Source: Terriglobia bacterium
GTDB lineage: Bacteria; Acidobacteriota; Terriglobia; Terriglobales; Acidobacteriaceae
Reading direction: 5' to 3'
Length of the DNA stretch: 64,000 bases
Assembly (NCBI GenBank): GCA_020072585.1
Contig: JAIQGL010000018.1
Span: 142,376 to 206,375, forward strand
This document shows positions 53,011-63,936 of the stretch, in pieces (positions within the stretch are counted from its first letter, which is position 1; each line of letters begins with the position of its first letter). The position numbers and the translations under genes were made by a program. The notes under the pieces are model-generated. The model saw only the letters and a program-made list of their open reading frames with translations, ran no database searches and was not told the DNA's origin.

Positions 53011-53331
53011 GTGAAGAAGATTTACGTCGGCAATTTCTCTTTCCACATGACAGAACCAGAACTTCGGGCATTGTTCGAACCATTTGGCAGCATCGAAAGC
53101 GCAAGCATCGCCACTGACCGTGATACCGGCCGGTCCCGCGGCTTCGGTTTTGTTCAGATGGCCAATGATGCTGAAGCAGAAAAAGCCATGGCAGCCTTGA
53201 ATGGCAAAGATTCAGGTGGCCGTGCCCTTACCGTGAATGAAGCAAGACCCCAAGCGCCACGTAGCGGATTCGGCGGCGGTGGCGGCGGACGGGACCGCGG
53301 ACCACGTGAACGGCGAGAGCCACGTTGGTGA
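53011..53331 (+). CDS. RRM-type RNA-binding protein
   Basis: 106 residues. One RNA-recognition motif has RNP2 KIYVGNFSF (residues 3-11) and RNP1 RSRGFGFVQM (about 43-52), followed by a Gly/Arg-rich tail with SGFGGGGGGRDRGPRERREPRW. This is the bacterial Rbp family, often cold-induced, acting as an RNA chaperone. AAGGAG lies before the GTG start at 53011. The DEAD-box helicase downstream may work in the same process. Confidence 0.9.
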   Translation: MKKIYVGNFSFHMTEPELRALFEPFGSIESASIATDRDTGRSRGFGFVQMANDAEAEKAMAALNGKDSGGRALTVNEARPQAPRSGFGGGGGGRDRGPRERREPRW

Positions 53332-53390
53332 AAACCAGCGTTGCGAGACGTTTACGGGGAACGGCGGAACCTATCTCCAACCCCGGTTCA

Positions 53391-53564
53391 ATGGAAACCG
53401 TTGTCTGCAGCAAATGCGGGCAACGGTTTGCCATCCGAGATGACCAGGGTTTGCCAAACGTGGAGCTCGCCAAAAAACAGGCCGCATGGGTCGCGGACCA
53501 GCTTGTATGGGACCATATTCAGGAGCGGAAACACCACGGAACCATTGAACTACCAGCACTTTAA
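53391..53564 (+). CDS. Small zinc-ribbon-like protein
   Basis: 57 residues from the ATG at 53391, METVVCSKCGQRFAIRDDQG, then LAKKQAAWVADQLVWDHIQERKHHGTIELPAL. One C-x2-C pair is visible; a second pair is missing, though His residues in the tail could complete a metal site. The frame can be read from TTG 53325 or GTG 53328, overlapping the RRM stop. No clear ribosome site decides. Function unknown. Confidence 0.5.
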   Translation: METVVCSKCGQRFAIRDDQGLPNVELAKKQAAWVADQLVWDHIQERKHHGTIELPAL

Positions 53565-53718
53565 GCATGATCCCGGCTCGCAGTACAGGTAAGATGAGCG
53601 TGTTAACTGCCTTTTCGGCTGATCGTTTTGGTTCTTAAATCTTGGGCTTAATCTTTTTGGGCTTCAATCTTTGAACCATGGGACCGGCTGGCCCTTTGTC
53701 CAGCCCAGGATGCCATCT

Positions 53719-54111
53719 ATGGCGATTGAGAATAACGGTGCGAGTACCAAAGCAGAAGGCCATAGCGCCGTCTTTATCGCGCTACGGAAGCTGCTAAAGC
53801 CGTATGAAGAAGAGCTGGCGATCAGGACGGATAAGCCGGGAAATTGCTACCTGGAAACCCGTTCCTCCAGCATGAACGGGCGACGAATGTTTTTTGCCGG
53901 CGCCAAGATCAAGAAGAACTATGTAAGCTTTTATCTGCCAGCTTTGTACATGTTCCCTGATTTGTCAGACAGGATCTCTCCTCCACTGAGAAAAATGATG
54001 CAGGGGCAAGCCTGTTTTAACTTTACGGTGGCCAACCAGGACTGGTTTGAGGAATTGAGCAGGCTCACGCAGGCTGGATTCCAAAAGCTGAAGAGTGAAT
54101 CCCTGCTATAG
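53719..54111 (+). CDS. Hypothetical protein, DUF5655/DUF1801-like
   Basis: About 130 residues: FIALRKLLKPYEEELAIRTDKPGNCYLETRSSS, FFAGAKIKKNYVSFYLPALYMFP, then FNFTVANQDWFEELSRLTQAGFQKL. The short alpha-beta pattern with a YVSFYLPALY strand recalls the DUF1801/DUF5655 fold, of unknown role. The ATG at 53719 has AGGA nine bases upstream; upstream in-frame starts exist. It is probably monocistronic. Confidence 0.6.
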   Translation: MAIENNGASTKAEGHSAVFIALRKLLKPYEEELAIRTDKPGNCYLETRSSSMNGRRMFFAGAKIKKNYVSFYLPALYMFPDLSDRISPPLRKMMQGQACFNFTVANQDWFEELSRLTQAGFQKLKSESLL

Positions 54112-54326
54112 GATGCCATGTATCCGAAAAGGCACCCCTTAAACTGAAGTAACAAAGCCCAGCCAGAAGTGCACCAAAAAGTGTGATACACTGAAAGTGC
54201 TTTAGATCTGCGGTTGCAGGGCTTCTTCTGATCGAGATCTGGTCCAGGAATCCCGCCTTTTACGTACCTCCGATTGTCTACGGCGAAAATTGAAAAAAAT
54301 ATATCGGCATGAGATCACTCTGCCCT

Positions 54327-54342
54327 GACGTTTGAAAACGTC
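54327..54342 (+). promoter_or_regulatory. Stem-loop in the DEAD-box helicase leader
   Basis: GACGTTTGAAAACGTC forms a perfect 7-bp stem with a 2-base centre, flanked by CTGAC and GTCAG that could extend the fold. It lies 44 bp upstream of the helicase start, in the gene-free stretch 54112-54385. It may be a structured cold-response leader or an operator. Confidence 0.35.
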
Positions 54343-54385
54343 TCTGTCAGCACCCGCCGCCGATCAAGAAAGCAAAAAACTCTAA

Positions 54386-55618
54386 GTGTCTACGTTTAAA
54401 GAACTTCCAATATCTCCCTATCTACAGGACCGCCTGAAGGCATCTGAATTTATCACCCCCACTGAAGTACAGGTTGCGGCCATTCCGCACGCAGCAAGTG
54501 GCAAAGATGTAGTTGCCACAGCACAGACCGGTACCGGGAAGACGCTTGCGTTCCTGGTTCCCGTAATGGATAAACTTCTATTGCAAGCAGAATCGCGCCC
54601 TGGAGCGCTTGTGCTAGTTCCCACGCGCGAACTTGCCCTGCAAATCGGCAAGCAATACGAGCAGTTGCGCGGTAAAAAGCTTCTGCCCGCGGCGTTGCTG
54701 ATCGGCGGCGTGGCTGAAAAGTCACAAATACGCGCCATCCGCGCAGGAACCAAGCTGATCATTGCCACTCCCGGCAGGTTTGAAGACCTGCTTGACCGTG
54801 AGCTCATTTCCCTGGCTGGCGTGAAAACGCTGGTGTTGGACGAAGTGGACAGAATGCTCGATATGGGATTCATCCCGGCGATCCGCAGAATCGTCAGCGC
54901 GCTGCCGAAAGTGCGCCAGACCCTGTGCTTCTCCGCTACTCTTGAACCATCTGTTGAACATCTGATTCATGATTACGTTCGCGGGCCGGTACGGCTTGCT
55001 TTTGGCTCCACCAAGAAGGCATCAGAATCTGTCCAACTCACGGCCTATGAAGTCCATGCGGACCAGAAGCTATCTCTGCTGAAGCATCTGCTGGATGAGC
55101 AGTCCGGCCGCACACTGGTTTTTGTACGCACCAAGAGGGCGACTGAGCGGTTGGCTGAAAAGCTGAACCGCCATGGAATGAGGGTCGGTGTATTGCATGG
55201 CGACCGAAGCCAGTCGCAGCGCAACAGCGCTCTGACAGCTTTCCAGCACGGAACATCACGCGTGCTTGTTGCCACGGACGTGGCTTCGCGTGGAATTCAC
55301 GTTGACGATATCGCCCAGGTCATCAACTATGACCTGCCCGCCATACCGGAAGATTTCATCCACCGGGTGGGACGTACCGGAAGGGCCGGAGCAACTGGCT
55401 CAGCCATCACTTTCTATTCCGGGGTTGAGCGTTCGGATCTCGCCCGTATTGAACGAACTCTTCAGCTGAAAATGCGTCGGGGGCAGGTTGAAACAGGTCT
55501 GATCCGGGAAGAACGCACCATGCCGGTAGATGTCTCTTCTTTGAAACCGGTACCGGTAAAGCCAGGGTCAAGAGTGGTACGGCTTCCGGGAGAAGTCCTG
55601 CAGCGATATACGGTTTAG
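54386..55618 (+). CDS. DEAD-box ATP-dependent RNA helicase
   Basis: 410 residues with the two RecA-like domains: Q-motif region FKELPISPYLQDRL, motif I AQTGTGKT, Ia PTRELA, Ib TPGR, motif II reading DEVD instead of DEAD, III SAT, IV VFVRTKRA, V VATDVASRGIHVDD and VI HRVGRTGRAG. It is of RhlE/CsdA-type length without a long C-terminal extension. It unwinds RNA duplexes, probably in ribosome assembly or mRNA decay. The start is GTG with no strong ribosome site. Confidence 0.92.
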   Translation: MSTFKELPISPYLQDRLKASEFITPTEVQVAAIPHAASGKDVVATAQTGTGKTLAFLVPVMDKLLLQAESRPGALVLVPTRELALQIGKQYEQLRGKKLLPAALLIGGVAEKSQIRAIRAGTKLIIATPGRFEDLLDRELISLAGVKTLVLDEVDRMLDMGFIPAIRRIVSALPKVRQTLCFSATLEPSVEHLIHDYVRGPVRLAFGSTKKASESVQLTAYEVHADQKLSLLKHLLDEQSGRTLVFVRTKRATERLAEKLNRHGMRVGVLHGDRSQSQRNSALTAFQHGTSRVLVATDVASRGIHVDDIAQVINYDLPAIPEDFIHRVGRTGRAGATGSAITFYSGVERSDLARIERTLQLKMRRGQVETGLIREERTMPVDVSSLKPVPVKPGSRVVRLPGEVLQRYTV

Positions 55619-55762
55619 GGATCAATCCCACTCGTGAGGGAAAGGGGGCATGCTCCCTTTCCACGCAAGTTAGGCCCAAAGGTGGCATGTTGCTGTGCAA
55701 CGCCGCAAACCGGGCCATCTTTATTACGCTGCAGTTGACAGATTCTCCTATAGAATAGAAGA

Positions 55763-55951
55763 ATGTCCACACAAAACGATCCCAAAGCCGAATTGCTGGT
55801 AAAAACCGCCGATTTTTACCGGCGCTCCATTGCCAATTACGGGCAATTTACACGAACAGAACGAAAGCCGAGAACGAAGAAACAGCTGGAACAAAGACTT
55901 CAGACCATACTTCAAGAAATCGATTCATTGAAGATCAAGCCCGTTCTGTAA
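55763..55951 (+). CDS. Small hypothetical protein
   Basis: 62 residues with predicted helices: PKAELLVKTADFYRRSIANYGQF and TKKQLEQRLQTILQEIDSLKIKPVL, the second looking like a short coiled coil. I do not recognise a family. It lies between the helicase and the sigma-factor gene on the same strand. The ribosome site is weak. Confidence 0.45.
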   Translation: MSTQNDPKAELLVKTADFYRRSIANYGQFTRTERKPRTKKQLEQRLQTILQEIDSLKIKPVL

Positions 55952-56055
55952 TTTGGTTTTTCTGATTCCCTAGCAGCATGAGGGCCCGTAGGCCGCCCCC
56001 CGGAAGCGGTAACCTGAATCTGAGTACAAGTATTTTGTGCAAGCATGTACCAGAT

Positions 56056-56082
56056 CGCTGCCCCTCAAGTCCTGAGGCAGCG
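56056..56082 (+). promoter_or_regulatory. Hairpin in the sigma-factor gene leader
   Basis: CGCTG (56056-56060) pairs with CAGCG (56078-56082) and CCTCA with TGAGG, separated by a 2-base bulge and an AGTCC loop. No T-run follows, so it is not a terminator. It lies in the gene-free stretch 55952-56192 about 110 bp before the TTG start and may be a structured leader or part of a small RNA. Confidence 0.3.
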
Positions 56083-56192
56083 TGACCGCCCTGTTTCTGA
56101 CTGGGACATTAATGAACGTGGGCCGCAAATGCCCGCGCCAATGCTTTAAGCAAGCGATCTTTTGCTCGCCCTATTTACGCGAGAGGTAACTG

Positions 56193-57896
<1,704 letters not shown>

Positions 57897-57917
57897 GAAT
57901 CTGCTGCAACAAAAATT

Positions 57918-57950
57918 AAGCCCGGGCAATGTGCGATCATGCCCGGGCTT
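57918..57950 (+). terminator. Intrinsic terminator after rpoD
   Basis: AAGCCCGGGC (57918-57927) and GCCCGGGCTT (57941-57950) form a perfect 10-bp GC-rich stem with a 13-base loop, 21 bp after the stop codon. The T-run is short (TTTAT). The minus-strand operon ending at 58011 could also use it in the opposite direction. Confidence 0.8.
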
Positions 57951-58010
57951 TATCTTCAAAAGCAACTACTCATCCAAAATTCATTTAGCCTTTGCAGCCA
58001 TGCAGTTGTT

Positions 58011-59867
58011 TCAGCTCAGGTCTTTCTTAATTGTCTGGGCCGCCCACAATGCCAAAGCTGCAATGGTCAGAGTGGGATTTCCTGTGGCCACCGTAGGAAA
58101 CACGCCGCTGCCAACCAAAAACAGATTGGAGTGGTCCCATGACCGCTGTTCAGAATTCACAACAGAATTCTCTTTTTTAGTTCCCATGCAATAAGTCCCG
58201 ACAATGTGACCAGAGCCAAAAAACTTGATCAGCTTCGGTTTGCCCTTGACTGGTACCTCAAGCGCGCTGGGATCGTTAGCCTTAGGGGGCTGAGTGAACT
58301 GCTGCGCTTTCAATTGGTCAAAAATCTGGTCCGCTGCTTCCACCGCGGCCCCAAGCCCGGCCCGGGTATAAGGTGAAAGATTGTAAGTAATTTTTGGTCG
58401 CCGCAGTCCAAGGTTGTCTTTTTCGTCCGCAAGGGTCACTGTGTTTGTGGAATCAGGCGATTGCTCCACCAGAAAACCAAGACGGAACTGTTTGCGCAAA
58501 TTGCTGTTGAGAGCTTTGACCAAATCCGGCCCAAATAATGCCTGTGGCTGTCCCGTGCCATTGGGATTCAAATGGCTTTCATTGAGTCCATTGATGAAAT
58601 CAGTTGTAGTGGTGTAAGGATCGTTGATAGGAAAATTCCAGCCTTCATTCCCAATCTCAATCCGGAAAGCGGCGCGCTGGCTGCGGAAACTGCCATCGCG
58701 TGTGCTCTCAATACCTGAAGTGGCGAGCGGTCCACGATAACCAAATACCGGATTGGGCATCAACGCCCATGCCAGGTAAAGCGGATGGTCCATCAGATTT
58801 TTGCCGACTTGTCCGCTGAGGTTAGCGACTCCGTTCGGCGTACGCCCTTGATTCGTGGACATCAGCAACAGCCGGGGCGTTTCAATGGCGTGGGCCGCTA
58901 TCACGAAGACTTTCGCGGTAACGCTCCCCGAAACTGGCTTTAGGCCATCGCCTCCCGGCGTCTGATATTGCAAATATTTGATTTGGCTTACGCGCCCATT
59001 CCCGTCCACCACAACATCACAAGCCACGGTCTGCGGCCAGATTGTCACATTACCGGTGTTCAGCGCCTGTTCCAGTGTCACACTCGGGTCATATTTGGCC
59101 TGGATGGGACAAATAGGAATGCAATTTGTGTTGCCTGCACAGACGCGTCGACTCTGATACGGCTGAGAGTTTCTTCCTGCCGGCGTATTGCTCACTACCA
59201 ATGGTGTTCCCTGAAAAGATGTTCCGGTTACACCCTTGATGACAGCATCGTCTACCAAAGAAGCAGGAATTGGCTTCATTGGGTACTTGTAGCCTGGAGG
59301 AAATTTAATTCCGAGATATGCCTGGTCGGCAACATTGGCGGAAACCCCAATTTCAGACTCTGCGTTGCCATACCATGGTTCCAGATCGTTATAACTGATA
59401 GGCCAGTCCACCAGCTGGTGGTATTGGCTCTGCATCTTGAAGTCATTGGGAACAAAACGCAGGCTCGTGCCCAGCCAATGGCGCATGGTACCACCCGCCA
59501 CGCGTTCATACGTGCTGCCAAATGCCAATGGTCCGGACTGGATCATGTAGCTCTGATTTGGGTCTTTCCAGTTGTCGTGGTCAAGCGTGAGCACCGTGGG
59601 CCGCGCGGCATTGAGCTTGCTGGGGTCGGCCAAATTGAAACTGCCCGGTGGATTGAAAAGATCAGGCGTATATGGAATCTCAGGAACTTTTGCCAGGGCC
59701 TGATAGAACCTTTGCACAAAATCGTTGTTATTCGATGGAAGACCAGCACCAGATTCAAGAATCAAGACCTTCTTGCCGGCAAGCCCGAGTTGCTTGGCGA
59801 TCAGAGCGCCGGAAACGCCAGCGCCCACAATTACAACGTCATAGGAATTGTTCTGTGCAGCGCTCAT
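58011..59867 (-). CDS. GMC-family FAD-dependent dehydrogenase, large subunit
   Basis: 618 residues. The FAD loop is VVIVGAGVSGALIAKQL; C-terminal GMC motifs are GSGHIVGTYCMG and NPTLTIAALALWAAQTI. The Cys pattern C-x5-C-x3-C in RRVCAGNTNCIPICPIQAK resembles the [3Fe-4S] ligand region of bacterial FAD-glucose / sorbitol dehydrogenases. With the small subunit and cytochrome upstream it probably forms a membrane-associated sugar or alcohol dehydrogenase feeding the respiratory chain. It overlaps the small-subunit gene by four bases and is last in its operon. Confidence 0.87.
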   Translation of the reverse strand: MSAAQNNSYDVVIVGAGVSGALIAKQLGLAGKKVLILESGAGLPSNNNDFVQRFYQALAKVPEIPYTPDLFNPPGSFNLADPSKLNAARPTVLTLDHDNWKDPNQSYMIQSGPLAFGSTYERVAGGTMRHWLGTSLRFVPNDFKMQSQYHQLVDWPISYNDLEPWYGNAESEIGVSANVADQAYLGIKFPPGYKYPMKPIPASLVDDAVIKGVTGTSFQGTPLVVSNTPAGRNSQPYQSRRVCAGNTNCIPICPIQAKYDPSVTLEQALNTGNVTIWPQTVACDVVVDGNGRVSQIKYLQYQTPGGDGLKPVSGSVTAKVFVIAAHAIETPRLLLMSTNQGRTPNGVANLSGQVGKNLMDHPLYLAWALMPNPVFGYRGPLATSGIESTRDGSFRSQRAAFRIEIGNEGWNFPINDPYTTTTDFINGLNESHLNPNGTGQPQALFGPDLVKALNSNLRKQFRLGFLVEQSPDSTNTVTLADEKDNLGLRRPKITYNLSPYTRAGLGAAVEAADQIFDQLKAQQFTQPPKANDPSALEVPVKGKPKLIKFFGSGHIVGTYCMGTKKENSVVNSEQRSWDHSNLFLVGSGVFPTVATGNPTLTIAALALWAAQTIKKDLS

Positions 59868-60358
59868 GATCCACCTCCAATAAAATCTTCAAGTGACGGC
59901 GGCTGTTGCGACCAGTAACCAAACGTGAAGTTGCTGTAGCCCATGGGATGGGCCTGCGCCACGCTCCATACCCAGCCTTGTGTGTACGCTTCACTGGAAA
60001 TGACCGCTACTGCCGGCGGTGATCCAGATGGCGGATTTTTGCTGTTGTATTTTTGAAGAGTGGCTGGATCATACCAGCTCCCCAGATACCACATGAGCAT
60101 TACGCTGCGGGCCAAATAGCGTATGGCATCGCCTGATTGATTCAGGATGATGTTTCCAATCTGTGCCGGAGGCAGGGTCTGGTTTTTATTGTAAATATCC
60201 AGCAATTGCTGAAAATCAGCAGGCTTTTGTTTCTGCGCATAATCGAAATAAGTTTGTTTGATATTGATGGGATCAAGCGGCGGGGCCAGTTTGCCCTTGT
60301 CGATTCCAGTCAGCACCGCAGACAGACCCACGAAAAGATCCATCGGTGTATTGCTCAT
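59864..60358 (-). CDS. FAD dehydrogenase small subunit (sorbitol-dehydrogenase-type)
   Basis: About 164 residues: DLFVGLSAVLTGIDKGKLAPPLDPINIKQTYFDYAQKQ, then IRYLARSVMLMWYLGSWYDP and AYTQGWVWSVAQAHPMGYSNFTFGYWSQQPPSLEDF. This is the pattern of small subunits (FAD-SLDH / gluconate-dehydrogenase subunit 3-like) that accompany GMC dehydrogenases. The ATG at 60358 is chosen because AGGAG lies ten bases upstream; the frame opens at 60607 inside unlikely sequence. No Tat signal is visible, which is unusual for the family. Confidence 0.75.
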   Translation of the reverse strand: MSNTPMDLFVGLSAVLTGIDKGKLAPPLDPINIKQTYFDYAQKQKPADFQQLLDIYNKNQTLPPAQIGNIILNQSGDAIRYLARSVMLMWYLGSWYDPATLQKYNSKNPPSGSPPAVAVISSEAYTQGWVWSVAQAHPMGYSNFTFGYWSQQPPSLEDFIGGGS

Positions 60359-60419
60359 AGCTAGTACGCTCCTGCTTCTCTCTCTTCCGGTCCAAAGGAG
60401 CCGGGCAAAACCGCTTTGC

Positions 60420-61781
60420 CTACTGCGCTCTTTCCAGCACGTAGGTAAAGTTTGAAGGCCTGCCAGTGGTATCCGTGGCATTGCCATGACACGCCATGCA
60501 ACTCGACGAGGACTGCGGAACAGTGCCCTGAATGTAGGTTTCCATGGTGGTGTTGCCAAGGAACGTGGGTGCAGGGACACCATTAGGATCAGTTTTACTT
60601 GTGCCATCGGTAGGCCACTGCGTGCTGATCAGCATGTAGTTTTTCCAAGGAGAGTTTCCAAGTATTCCCTGAAATGCTGCGTTGAGCTTCTTGACTTCAT
60701 CCGTCATGTCCGTGAGCCTGACGATCTGACTGTGGTATCCGCCGGGAAATGGCACAATGTTCGGATTCCACGGCCGGGGCGGCTGATGATTCACAACGCA
60801 GTTTTTGCAGCTGGGATTGAAGAAGTTGTATTGCCGATGCGCCTGTCCGGCGCTTACGTCAGCCTGAGTTGGATCATTGTCAACGTGCTCAAAAGTTCCC
60901 CACACCCACTGCGGCTCGATCTCTGTCCGGTGGACGATGTGCAAGCCAACTAGCCCAACGGTGGCCACGTAACACTTTTCCTGTATCTTGGGGTTCTCCT
61001 GCGGCGGTATGTAAACCAGAACGCGAGCGGTATGAAAACCTGAGGTCTGGGCCTTTGGATCAAGTACTTTCCACGCAGCTTTTATGACGATAGCGCCGAT
61101 TGTTCCGTTTGTCGTGTTCTGGACGATAGAGCCCTGAGGAAATTCCGTGGGCCCGGAAAACTTGTTTTGGCCTGCCTGGCTGTAGAGGTGATTCTGCACA
61201 ATGTATTCGAACATGGGCTTGTTCATTACGATTTCGTAATGAACATATTGCCCGCCCTGGTCAATCAGCGGCCCGGTATTAAAAGGCTGTATCACCGTAC
61301 TTAAGACATTGGGCGTTTTGCCTACCATCCGCAGGATTGGCATGGTTGAACCCTTGGGGCAGATGGCAGGACGAATGGGCGGGCTTCCCCACGGGCGAGG
61401 AGGCTTACCATTGGGAAGAAAAACATCTTCCACTTCCGCCCAGTTCTCCCAGATGGCTGGCGCATCGGCGCCGATGGTACCGCCGGACGCGGGAGAATTC
61501 AGCGCCAGAAAGCTAAGCCAGGAATTGAAGTCAAAAGCATGCTGAAGATTATCGAGATCAAAAGGGGCAATTGCTGTTACCGTGCATGGCAGCCCGCTGG
61601 TAAGAAGGCTGGGATCAATGGGTGCGTCCGGTTTGGTGGTATTGCAATTTGTTACCGGCGGGTTAATAGGCGGCGCCGCAACTGGCGCTGTTGGCTTTTT
61701 TACTTGTGGACCACCAGGCACCGGCGCTAACAATCCAAGAACGCATAGAAAAGTAATGACGGATGAGAATCGGCTTTTCAC
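60420..61781 (-). CDS. Secreted cytochrome c-type protein
   Basis: 453 residues. The start MKSRFSSVITFLCVLGLLAPV is a signal peptide, followed by a Pro-rich linker. One haem-binding motif, CMACH, lies near the C-terminus (about 435). A second Cys pair, CKNCVVNH, is not a haem motif. The long middle part is not recognised. It is the likely electron acceptor of the dehydrogenase subunits encoded just downstream. Usual partner cytochromes have three haems; this one has one visible site. Confidence 0.7.
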   Translation of the reverse strand: MKSRFSSVITFLCVLGLLAPVPGGPQVKKPTAPVAAPPINPPVTNCNTTKPDAPIDPSLLTSGLPCTVTAIAPFDLDNLQHAFDFNSWLSFLALNSPASGGTIGADAPAIWENWAEVEDVFLPNGKPPRPWGSPPIRPAICPKGSTMPILRMVGKTPNVLSTVIQPFNTGPLIDQGGQYVHYEIVMNKPMFEYIVQNHLYSQAGQNKFSGPTEFPQGSIVQNTTNGTIGAIVIKAAWKVLDPKAQTSGFHTARVLVYIPPQENPKIQEKCYVATVGLVGLHIVHRTEIEPQWVWGTFEHVDNDPTQADVSAGQAHRQYNFFNPSCKNCVVNHQPPRPWNPNIVPFPGGYHSQIVRLTDMTDEVKKLNAAFQGILGNSPWKNYMLISTQWPTDGTSKTDPNGVPAPTFLGNTTMETYIQGTVPQSSSSCMACHGNATDTTGRPSNFTYVLERAQ

Positions 61782-61842
61782 AGTTCAGTCTCTCCTTCCC
61801 GTATCCCGGGTAAAGTCCAGAGGGCGTATGGCCCGGATGTCT

Positions 61843-62211
61843 TTAATGTGCAGGCGGCGTTACCATTTGCGGCCGGATATACCCATATTGACGTTCCAGC
61901 CATTCGGAAACCACAAAGAGGTTTCCGTTGTTCGTCAGGAACAGGTTGATATATTTTTTGAGCCATCCTTGAAAGACCGGGCCATTTAAATGTTTTTCAA
62001 AAGCGGCGAAATCATCGAACGCGGAGACGAAGATTACTTCCAGGGCCGGAGGAGTGGGAAATGAAGTGAGCTTCCGGTTAGGAGTGTTGATGGTATACAT
62101 CGGCACAAAGGGCTCTTTGTCCCGCACTTCCTGCTCCAGGATTTTTAATGCCGCAAGCGCCTCCTTGGTTTTACCTTCCAGAATGCTCCATTTTGCAATG
62201 ATGGTAATCAT
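61843..62211 (-). CDS. ABM-domain protein (putative quinol monooxygenase)
   Basis: 122 residues of the dimeric alpha/beta barrel 'antibiotic biosynthesis monooxygenase' fold: MITIIAKWSILEGKTKEALAALKILEQEVRDKEPFVPMYTIN, then VIFVSAFDDFAAFEKHLNGPVFQGWLKKY. Members oxidise small aromatics or quinols without cofactor, or have no known reaction. It lies between the cytochrome and FAD-oxidase genes in the same orientation. Confidence 0.8.
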   Translation of the reverse strand: MITIIAKWSILEGKTKEALAALKILEQEVRDKEPFVPMYTINTPNRKLTSFPTPPALEVIFVSAFDDFAAFEKHLNGPVFQGWLKKYINLFLTNNGNLFVVSEWLERQYGYIRPQMVTPPAH

Positions 62212-62266
62212 GTCCCTCTCTTTTCTCTATCCGCTTGCTCGCTGCTATTCGATGGGGTTGCTCGCC

Positions 62267-63754
62267 CTAATCGACGAACGTCCGGTTCAATGGACTCAGG
62301 TCGAGTGGCATGGCGGTATCGGGTTGAAACTTTGATCCAATGCTCTGCTGGAACTGGAAGAAGTTTTTGGGATCCCATTTGCGCTTTACTTCAAGCAGCC
62401 GTTTGTAATTGCCTTCGTAGTATTTCTTCTGCCAGTCAGTTAGTAGCGGGTCAATGTAATTCACATAGGAACCAGTGAAAAAGGGCTCAAGCGCCTGATA
62501 GAAGTTGAAGCCCCACTCAATGTTGGCTCGGGCCTGCTGCGGCGTGTCCCAAATGGATTTTAGTTCCGGCACAAAGCGGGCCTTGCGATGCGGAAAAGCT
62601 GTTGCACCAGGGGCCACTTCAGCTACTTTCCCGCCGAGATGCGTCCAGACCATGAAGCTATCTTGCGATGGCCTGTTGCCCATATATTCTTCAAGCACTT
62701 TGATGGCTTTTGAAGTCCATGCGAGCGGCGGCATGACTCCTGCGCGAATGTAAGCATTGCGCCCCTTAACTGAAGTGGTGAGTCCAACCATTTCTTCATA
62801 TTCAGGCAAAGTCATGTGGTTGAGATTGGCATAGCTTGGATTGCGCTTCATGAGCGGCTCAATCAACTTCAGGCCAATGCCAAATTCGCCGTTGAAAATT
62901 ACGGTGAAGCCAAAGGTGGTGGTAGTTTTTGAGGGATTTCCAGGAACCGCAGTCGGGCCCCAGATTCCATAAACCGCCATTTCGTTTGGCAGCGTCTCCA
63001 CCCAGTTGTTGTAAAAACCGATCACGTCCTGGGCCAGTTCCACGGGATAACGGATCTGCGCCATGAACATTTTTGGCGTGTTGGGCTTGTGGACTTGCAG
63101 TTCCATCTCCGTCACAATCCCAAAATTACCACCGCCACCGCCACGCAGCGCCCAGAAAAGATCAAGCTCATCTTTGGATTTTGAAGCTTCAGAAATGTGC
63201 CGGGGCTTGCCGTCAGCAGTCACGATCTTTAATGAGAGCAGGTTGTCAGCACTGATTCCATAAGAACGAGAAGCAAAACTAAAACCGCCTCCCTGTACAA
63301 AACCAGGAACGCCGACAGTAAGGCAGCCACCGCCCACTGGAATCAGGCCAGTGCCGGAGTTCGTCATGTAGGCATACACGTCACTCCAGAGTGCGCCCAT
63401 CTGCACTCGAAGAGTGCGCCTTTTCGCGTCCAGCACCATCCCTTTCATGAGCGACATATCCAGAACCACGCCACCGGTGTTCAGGCAATATCCGGTTGCG
63501 CTGTGCCCACCGCCCAGGACCGTGAGTTTCAGTCCTTCCTTCTGCGCGAAACGCAGCGCAGTGACTACATCTTTCTCTCCATTCGCTTGAATAATAACTG
63601 TGGGCTGCTGCTGCACACGTCCATTGTCAATCTGCACAGCAGCTTCATAATCCGGGGTTCCCGGTAACAACACATAGCCGCTCAATTGCTGCTTCAGGTA
63701 GTCCAAGCTGCCCGGCGACACGCGCACTTTGGGCATGGTTGTTGCAGGTTGCAC
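62267..63754 (-). CDS. Berberine-bridge-type FAD-linked oxidoreductase
   Basis: 495 residues. The FAD-binding PCMH domain has VLGGGHSATGYCLNTGGVVLDMS, whose His is the usual site of covalent FAD, and VGVPGFVQGGGFSFASRSYGISADNL. The BBE tail is YVNYIDPLLTDWQKKYYEGNYKRLLEVKRKWDPKNFFQF. The second covalent Cys of bicovalent enzymes is not seen in the expected loop. It oxidises sugars, lactones or alkaloid-like substrates; here a carbohydrate is likely given the operon. No signal peptide is evident. It is the first gene of the operon. Confidence 0.87.
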   Translation of the reverse strand: MQPATTMPKVRVSPGSLDYLKQQLSGYVLLPGTPDYEAAVQIDNGRVQQQPTVIIQANGEKDVVTALRFAQKEGLKLTVLGGGHSATGYCLNTGGVVLDMSLMKGMVLDAKRRTLRVQMGALWSDVYAYMTNSGTGLIPVGGGCLTVGVPGFVQGGGFSFASRSYGISADNLLSLKIVTADGKPRHISEASKSKDELDLFWALRGGGGGNFGIVTEMELQVHKPNTPKMFMAQIRYPVELAQDVIGFYNNWVETLPNEMAVYGIWGPTAVPGNPSKTTTTFGFTVIFNGEFGIGLKLIEPLMKRNPSYANLNHMTLPEYEEMVGLTTSVKGRNAYIRAGVMPPLAWTSKAIKVLEEYMGNRPSQDSFMVWTHLGGKVAEVAPGATAFPHRKARFVPELKSIWDTPQQARANIEWGFNFYQALEPFFTGSYVNYIDPLLTDWQKKYYEGNYKRLLEVKRKWDPKNFFQFQQSIGSKFQPDTAMPLDLSPLNRTFVD

Positions 63755-63936
63755 GCTTGCCTCTCTTTCTAGGTCCAGCTACGCCTTTCCGGCCGGTTAA
63801 TCGATGAGTGAGTCCCAGGGCGAGTAACGCAGCTCACCACTGAGACAGAGGGATGTTGCACACTAGAACCTATCTCATAAATACGTATCGCACTAAGTAA
63901 TTGCGCGGAGTTGAATTTACAGGCACATCTGTAACT

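Noticed and set aside
58968..59918. 316-codon plus-strand open frame
   Set aside because: Antisense to the GMC dehydrogenase, whose motifs are continuous on the minus strand.
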